A stretch of DNA of 64,000 nt from the NCBI RefSeq assembly GCF_003515685.1, contig NZ_QWEG01000010.1, forward strand, positions 180,537 through 244,536. The letters are read 5' to 3'. The translations under genes and the position numbers were made by a program. The stretch is from Neobacillus notoginsengisoli. GTDB lineage: Bacteria > Bacillota > Bacilli > Bacillales > Cytobacillaceae. The notes beneath the pieces are model-generated. The model saw nothing but the letters and a program-made list of their open reading frames with translations, made no database searches and was not told the DNA's origin. Every line of letters starts with the position of its first letter. Position 1 is the stretch's first letter. Positions 60,192 to 64,000 of the stretch are shown piece by piece.

Positions 60192-60377
60192 TTGCAAAAG
60201 GAAGTTGAGAAACAAACTGACTGCGCGACAACGGGATCGTGAAGCATTCAAATTGGTAAGGCAACCAGTTCGGATGCCAAGAAGAGCAAAGGGACCATTC
60301 CGATATGACCAGGCACATACGTCTGGCTCCTGGCAGGAGTCGTTTACCTTATTTATAAAGTAGTAACCTATTTTTAA
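60192..60377 (+). CDS. Candidate 61-residue membrane selenoprotein with two in-frame TGA codons
   Basis: TTG 60192 follows GGGGAGGG by 10 bases, a start of the same design as the CheR-type gene at 54623. The frame reads QKEVEKQTDCATTGS, TGA (60240-60242), SIQIGKATSSDAKKSKGTIP with I, TGA (60306-60308), then PGTYVWLLAGVVYLIYKVVT with YF, and TAA. With both TGAs decoded the result is a 61-residue protein with Cys11, Sec17, Sec39 and a C-terminal membrane helix (about 43-61). The helix beyond the second TGA, the strong ribosome site and the absence of TAA or TAG argue for translation through. A GGC-loop hairpin follows the second TGA. The family is not recognised. It could also be a decayed gene. 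It is divergent from the TlpA pair across a CsoR-type operator. Confidence 0.5.
60324..60342 (+). promoter_or_regulatory. SECIS-like hairpin after the second TGA
   Basis: An 8-pair stem (CTCCT / AGGAG core, extended by G-U, G-C and U-G pairs) is closed by loop GGC. The loop begins 23 nt after the TGA at 60306-60308, within the bacterial SECIS distance range, with G at loop positions 1 and 2. Confidence 0.45.
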
Positions 60378-60548
60378 CCTCCTCGGTGATGAATCGGGTT
60401 TTTTTCTTGAATAGGGAGTTTCGGTCGGGAATTTTTGCATTGATGTTGGTTATTATGAGTGTTCGCTTCCCGGTGTGTGAAAAATAAGAGGATAAATTCC
60501 CCTTTTTTAACCTGTTTTCACGCTTTTACATTTCAAAAGAGCCAAATA

Positions 60549-60576
60549 AAAAAGGATTGAGTATCCCAATCCTTTT
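60549..60576 (-). terminator. Intrinsic terminator after the 81-residue protein gene
   Basis: AAAAGGATTG / CAATCCTTTT form a 10-bp stem with a 7-base loop, followed on the minus strand by TTTATTTGG. Confidence 0.8.
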
Positions 60577-60585
60577 AAAAAACAA

Positions 60586-60831
60586 TCAAAAGCTATTTGT
60601 ATTTTGGGTTTTTTCTCCGGCAGGGGACGATTCTTCGCCATTTCCATGGCAAGCCTTATACATTTCCTGCAATTCTTGTTCCGTCGAATCCGGGTGCATC
60701 TCTTGCATGAATGGAAGCATCTCTTTAAAATTCAGGATCGCTTTCCCACTTCCGTTCGTTTGAGCGAGAGCAAAGGATCCCATTCCTAAAACAAAAGCTG
60801 TACTCATTAAGACGATTGCTAATCTTTTCAC
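60586..60831 (-). CDS. Small secreted protein with a CHGN motif
   Basis: This 81-residue product starts with GTG (GGAGGTG upstream). A signal peptide (VLMSTAFVLGMGSFALAQ) is followed by a short helical domain, ILNFKEMLPFMQEMHP and LQEMYKACHGNG, then a Ser/Thr tail. Similar small proteins occur near copper and two-component genes in bacilli. The Met/His/Cys content would allow metal binding. There is only one cysteine and no CXXCH, so it is not a cytochrome. It is the last gene of the minus-strand kinase operon. Confidence 0.75.
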   Translation of the reverse strand: MKRLAIVLMSTAFVLGMGSFALAQTNGSGKAILNFKEMLPFMQEMHPDSTEQELQEMYKACHGNGEESSPAGEKTQNTNSF

Positions 60832-60917
60832 TAATGCTCACCTCCTTCTTATTGCTATCATAAATGTAAAAAATGAAGAAAGTTAGGAGAAGAGTAGGCA
60901 TTTTTGTAAACACTGCT

Positions 60918-61157
60918 TCACTTCTTTTTTAAAAAGCCGCTGATTAATAGGAGGAGTAGTCCGGCTCCCAATGCAATGAGAAAAATCCCGAAAAATTGGC
61001 CGAACCAGAAATTCATATGGTGGAACATCATTTGCCGATTCATCATCATCCCCATGTGATTTGGCGGGTGTAAAATTGTCCGGGCTACGAAAACCAGAAA
61101 AAGAATCCCTGAAAAGGTTAAGAAACTTAAAAAAATCGTCGGTATGAAATGTTTCAT
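60918..61157 (-). CDS. Small Met/His-rich membrane protein
   Basis: This 79-residue protein has two membrane helices (about 7-29 and 52-76). They are joined by a loop rich in Met and His (NHMGMMMNRQMMFHHMNFW), a typical copper- or silver-binding composition. It starts 9 bases after the stop of the response regulator gene, so it is co-expressed with it. No family name can be given. Involvement in copper homeostasis is inferred from composition and neighbours. Confidence 0.75.
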   Translation of the reverse strand: MKHFIPTIFLSFLTFSGILFLVFVARTILHPPNHMGMMMNRQMMFHHMNFWFGQFFGIFLIALGAGLLLLLISGFLKKK

Positions 61158-61166
61158 AGGCTCACC

Positions 61167-61841
61167 TTATTCCAATTTATATCCGATGCCCCAAACTGTT
61201 TTAATCATTCTCTCTTCCATTCCGGAAGTCTTCAGTTTTTCTCTTAGATTTCGAATATGCGAATCGACAGTCCGGTCTTCCCCCATAAAGTCAACTCCCC
61301 AGATGATGCTGACCAGTTGCTCCCTTGATAAAACAATTCCTTTATTCTCAATGAAAGTGGCCAGAAGATCGAATTCGGTCTGTGTCAAATTCAGCCTTTT
61401 GCCAAGATAAAGGGCTTCCCTTGAAGAATGGTCAAGAACGATTCCTTTATACTTTAGCGCCTTTTCATTCATAGCCGGTGTATTTGCCCTTCTTAGCAAT
61501 GCCTGGACTCTTGCAAGCAATTCCTCTTCATCAAACGGCTTCACGATATAGTCATCCGCGCCAGCTGCCAGTCCTGTAACCTTGTCCTTGGTTGATCCTT
61601 TGGCTGTAAGCAGGATGATAGGGGTATTGGAAATTTTCCTGATTTGCTCAATCGTTTGCCAACCATCCATCACGGGCATCATTACATCAAGGAGAATCAA
61701 GTCATAACTATTGTTCTTGACCTTTTCAAAAGCTTCCTGGCCATTTTCTGCTTCGTCAATCTGGTAACTTTCCTGAAGTAAATAAATGCGAAGCAATTGG
61801 CGCATTTCAAGTTCATCATCTACAATTAAAATTTTTCTCAT
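61167..61841 (-). CDS. OmpR-family response regulator
   Basis: ATG 61841 is preferred (AGGAG 6 bases upstream) over an ATG 6 bases earlier, giving 224 residues. The receiver (about 1-118) has its Asp in LILLDVMMPVMDGW and lysine in IVKPFDEEELLARV. The DNA-binding winged helix (about 130-222) has LTQTEFDLLATFIENKGIVL and GEDRTVDSHIRNLREKL. It pairs with the kinase gene just upstream (9-base gap). The adjacent Met/His-rich proteins and YdhK suggest a metal, probably copper, stimulus. Confidence 0.94.
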   Translation of the reverse strand: MRKILIVDDELEMRQLLRIYLLQESYQIDEAENGQEAFEKVKNNSYDLILLDVMMPVMDGWQTIEQIRKISNTPIILLTAKGSTKDKVTGLAAGADDYIVKPFDEEELLARVQALLRRANTPAMNEKALKYKGIVLDHSSREALYLGKRLNLTQTEFDLLATFIENKGIVLSREQLVSIIWGVDFMGEDRTVDSHIRNLREKLKTSGMEERMIKTVWGIGYKLE

Positions 61842-61850
61842 GGCCATCTC

Positions 61851-63230
61851 CTATTTTTGCACTCCAATTTTGAGAAATAACGAAAAAGTCGTTCCGGTTG
61901 ATTCATGGCTAGTTACATGGATTTCTCCATTATGCGCTTCAACGATTTGTTTAACGACATATAAACCAAGGCCGGTTCCTCCCGTTTTCCTAGTCCGTGA
62001 CTGGTCAACACGGTAAAAGCGGTCGAAGATTTTCGGAAGGTCCGAAGCAGGAATTCCCGTCCCGGTATCGCTCACTTCAACAACAATAAAGTCACTTTTA
62101 ACAAAAGTTTTGACAGTAACGGAGCCTTGAGTCGTAAATTTTATACTGTTCTCAATCAGGTTATAGAAAGCTTGTTCTAACCTGTCAAGGTCAATAGGAA
62201 TGTCAGGCAAATCGGGTTGAAGCTCCATTTTCAGCTTCAATCCTTTATTCCTGGCAACCGGACCAAGGTTCATGATTACCTTTTCAATGGGGATATTGAT
62301 GCTTGCCGCTTCTTTTTCCAAAAGGAAATTCCCTGTCTGCAGCTTGCTCATTTCAAATAAATCATTGACCATATAAGCAACCCGGTGCGCTTCCTTATTG
62401 ATAATCCTTAAATAATCTTCCTGTTCCTTCTGATCCTTGATAAGCCCTTTTTGCAAAACGTCGCTGTACCCCTTTATATAGGTTAAGGGGGTCCGCAGTT
62501 CATGGGAAACCGCGGCTAGAAAATCATTTCGGCTGTCTTCGAAATGTTTCAGTTGCTCGCCAAGCAGTTGAATCGAATTGCCAAGCTGGGCAATTTCATC
62601 CTGGCCTTTAACAGGTATTGTTTGCCTGTATTTTCCCATGGCCATTTTGGTCGTGGCGTCCTTCATCGCCAGAAGCGGTTTTGTCAGGCTTCTGGATAAA
62701 ATCCCGATGATCCCGAATGCCAGAAGGAGTATTCCAGCATTGGCTGCAATGAATAAAATGTTCATGACAAACACGATTTCACGCAAAATAGACGAAGGGT
62801 AGAACATATAGATAAACCCGAGCTGATTGCCAATTGGAGATACGGCAATAATATATTTTTGGTTTTTCCAATTGTTTTCGATTATTTCTCCTTCATCCCG
62901 GATCGTTTTTGAATGAAGATTCTTTGTGATCTTCTCTTCCAATCGGATTGAAGAGTCCAGTATGCGATTGTTTGAATCCGTAATTAACACTTCTGAGGGA
63001 ATCCCCTGCTCCATTTCAAGGACATGGGCAATCGTTGATTCATTAAAGCTTTTTTCCAAAATACTCGCGTGATTTTTGGTCCTTGTAAGCAAATCCTGTT
63101 GGATATAATCAACAAATATATTTGTAAAAATCCCGTACAAAATGAAGCCAAGAATGAAGAAAAGGGAAATGAAAATAGCACTGAATGTGAAACCAAGTTT
63201 CATGGATATGCTTTTAAATTTTGTCATCAT
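61851..63230 (-). CDS. Sensor histidine kinase with HAMP domain
   Basis: ATG 63230 is chosen (TAGGAG about 10 bases upstream) over an earlier ATG, giving 459 residues. Two membrane helices (about 10-35 and 155-180) bracket an extracellular sensor. HAMP (about 180-230), HisKA with FLAAVSHELRTPLTYIKGYS, and HATPase with FYNLIENSIKFTTQ and RKTGGTGLGLYVVKQIVE follow. Here the kinase precedes its regulator in the operon, the reverse of the common order. The signal is unknown; metal stress is suggested by context. Confidence 0.92.
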   Translation of the reverse strand: MMTKFKSISMKLGFTFSAIFISLFFILGFILYGIFTNIFVDYIQQDLLTRTKNHASILEKSFNESTIAHVLEMEQGIPSEVLITDSNNRILDSSIRLEEKITKNLHSKTIRDEGEIIENNWKNQKYIIAVSPIGNQLGFIYMFYPSSILREIVFVMNILFIAANAGILLLAFGIIGILSRSLTKPLLAMKDATTKMAMGKYRQTIPVKGQDEIAQLGNSIQLLGEQLKHFEDSRNDFLAAVSHELRTPLTYIKGYSDVLQKGLIKDQKEQEDYLRIINKEAHRVAYMVNDLFEMSKLQTGNFLLEKEAASINIPIEKVIMNLGPVARNKGLKLKMELQPDLPDIPIDLDRLEQAFYNLIENSIKFTTQGSVTVKTFVKSDFIVVEVSDTGTGIPASDLPKIFDRFYRVDQSRTRKTGGTGLGLYVVKQIVEAHNGEIHVTSHESTGTTFSLFLKIGVQK

Positions 63231-63343
63231 GATGAATTTTCTCCTAAAACTATTTTCCGCCATATTCTTCATTTACCCAGTAAAGCCTCATACGACTATC
63301 ATAATCTAAAATCATTGAGAAAGTATGAAGAAAGGAAAAAATC

Positions 63344-63378
63344 AAACACCCCCCGGCTAAGCCAGCTGGGGGGTGTTT
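63344..63378 (-). terminator. Intrinsic terminator after ydhK
   Basis: AAACACCCCCC / GGGGGGTGTTT with inner GGCT/AGCC-type pairing is followed on the minus strand by GATTTTTTCC. It separates ydhK from the kinase operon. Confidence 0.88.
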
Positions 63379-63390
63379 TCATAGAGGGCG

Positions 63391-63881
63391 TTATTTAAGC
63401 GGAGTTAGTTCACTTTCAGTCACCCATTTATGGTTAGTGACCTTATCGCCGCCTGTTGTTGGAGTAAAGTCAACCATATACACAGTCGTTTTTTCTGCAG
63501 AATCGATTGTAGCAGTTGCTCCCTTCATGCCTTTCATATGGTCGGCATTCATTTTAGCCTCTGCCCCAGGCTGTAACTGGTCCTCACCGGCATCATCCAA
63601 TTCCTCGCGAATAACCCATTTATGGCCCATTACTCTTTTTTCACCCGTAGTAGGAGTATAGGAAACGACATAGGCAGTAGTGTCAAATACTCCAGTGATG
63701 GTGGCTGTTGCCCCTTGCATTCCGGGCATATGGTCTGTATTAATAATTGCCTTACTTCCTACTTTATATTTCGGATTGGCAGCTTCTTTTAATCCTTCCG
63801 GAACTTCGCCGGAACTGGAGTGGTCCATACCGGCATGATCATTTGAAGTGTTTTCTTTAGGAGCCGGTTTTTGATTGTTGC
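63391..63881 (-). pseudogene. ydhK: YdhK (DUF1541) gene, 5' end lost to an insertion
   Basis: The C-terminal 145 residues from Met at 63828 contain two DUF1541 repeats of about 60 residues (GSKAIINTDHMPGMQGATAT and GAEAKMNADHMKGMKGATAT). Each has the HM-GM-GA motif and a GHKWV or NHKWV ending. The frame stays open upstream to about 63881 (QKPAPKENTSNDHAG), as expected for the linker of the YdhK lipoprotein. It then meets the foreign sequence at 63882, so the signal peptide is missing. YdhK is an exported lipoprotein of unknown role. An internal ATG at 63828 lacks a ribosome site. If the insertion is a splicing intron in the opposite orientation it cannot restore this gene. Confidence 0.75.
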
Positions 63882-64000
63882 GTGCCCAGGCAAGCCGTTA
63901 ATTGCTAATTGGTGAAAGTCCAATCTGAGTAAGTACCAAGACGCTCATTAGCTGACAGGCAACTGGTGGAGAAATCCTAAGGTTGAAGCCCTGTGACAAC
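63882..64000 (+). mobile_element. 5' part of a probable group II intron, cut by the window end
   Basis: From GTGCCCAGGCAAGCCG the sequence has the look of domain I of a bacterial group II intron: a GTG-start consensus, GGTGAAAGTCC, and AACTGGTGGAGAAATCC stem elements. No reverse transcriptase is reached before the window ends. It interrupts the 5' part of the minus-strand ydhK gene in the opposite orientation. The identification is by resemblance to such introns, so it is moderately sure. Confidence 0.55.

Noticed and set aside
60243..60270. Hairpin after the first TGA of the small gene as a full SECIS
   Set aside because: The loop starts 15 nt after the TGA and its first two bases are A, just outside the usual rules. 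It is kept only as weak support.
60274..60363. A 29-codon open frame starting with ATG inside the candidate selenoprotein gene
   Set aside because: It has no ribosome site and is in another frame. The read-through frame has a strong start signal and a membrane helix.
1..64000. rRNA or tRNA genes, prophage or replication origin
   Set aside because: I saw no cloverleaf-like tRNA, rRNA signature, phage gene run or DnaA-box cluster. The TTATCCACA-like words at 17115-17265 are few and far from dnaA.

Overview
The window looks like chromosome from a spore-forming, low-to-moderate-GC Firmicute of the Bacillaceae. The evidence is the core block secA, prfB (with the RF2 +1 frameshift), YitT-type yvjA, cccB, ftsE, ftsX, M23 hydrolase, ctpB and minJ, in nearly the Bacillus order. 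Further support comes from GGAGG-type ribosome sites, frequent TTG/GTG starts, a T-box leader, cre sites, a spore-coat type gene cluster and Bacillaceae-type intergenic repeats. The species cannot be fixed. The multihaem content recalls metal-reducing bacilli (for example Mesobacillus-like), but that is inference.

Layout. 1-1240: a gene tail, then a two-gene short-chain chromate transporter. 1420-1592: a decayed gene scrap. 1642-12472 (minus strand): six multihaem c-type cytochromes with 51 CXXCH motifs in total, plus a TPR membrane protein and an NHL beta-propeller protein. Three cytochromes have a NapC/NirT-like membrane anchor (12, 10 and 10 haems) and three are secreted (6, 6 and 7 haems). 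Together they resemble a quinol-to-surface electron conduit. 12869-24510: the secA to ctpB housekeeping block. 24663-30640: a trehalose locus (two TreR operators, two cre sites, treP, treA, treR) whose regulator gene is flanked by two unrelated palindromic tandem arrays, both with a 52-bp period. 30741-33656: an ECF sigma/anti-sigma pair and minJ. 34013-38789: a DedA-PAP2 fusion and a large subtilase. 39603-45111: a five-gene cluster of spore-coat type glycosyltransferases, a YheC/D ATP-grasp protein and kinases. 45175-51211: small membrane protein, YbjQ, sulfurtransferase, CueP-like copper protein, YmaF, a broken lipoprotein gene, an Ecs-type ABC pair and a STAS protein. 51781-56910: an RsbK/RsbM/RsbY-like stress module. 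57130-58819: a T-box with a probable Tyr (UAC) specifier in front of an NhaC-type transporter. 58871-63881: TlpA thioredoxin with a membrane partner, a candidate selenoprotein gene, a small Met/His-rich membrane protein, a two-component system and YdhK. The YdhK gene is cut at 63882 by the 5' end of what looks like a group II intron, which runs out of the window.

The most unusual observation is a possible use of UGA as selenocysteine. The CueP-like gene (46827-47378) has one in-frame TGA exactly at the first of the three conserved CueP cysteines. A 7-bp hairpin with a GGU loop starts 18 nt after it, within the bacterial SECIS rules. A second small gene (60192-60377) has a strong ribosome site, a C-terminal membrane helix and two in-frame TGAs, the second followed by a GGC-loop hairpin. 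No Sec machinery genes are in the window, so this remains a hypothesis. The multihaem cluster and the paired 52-bp arrays are the next most interesting items.
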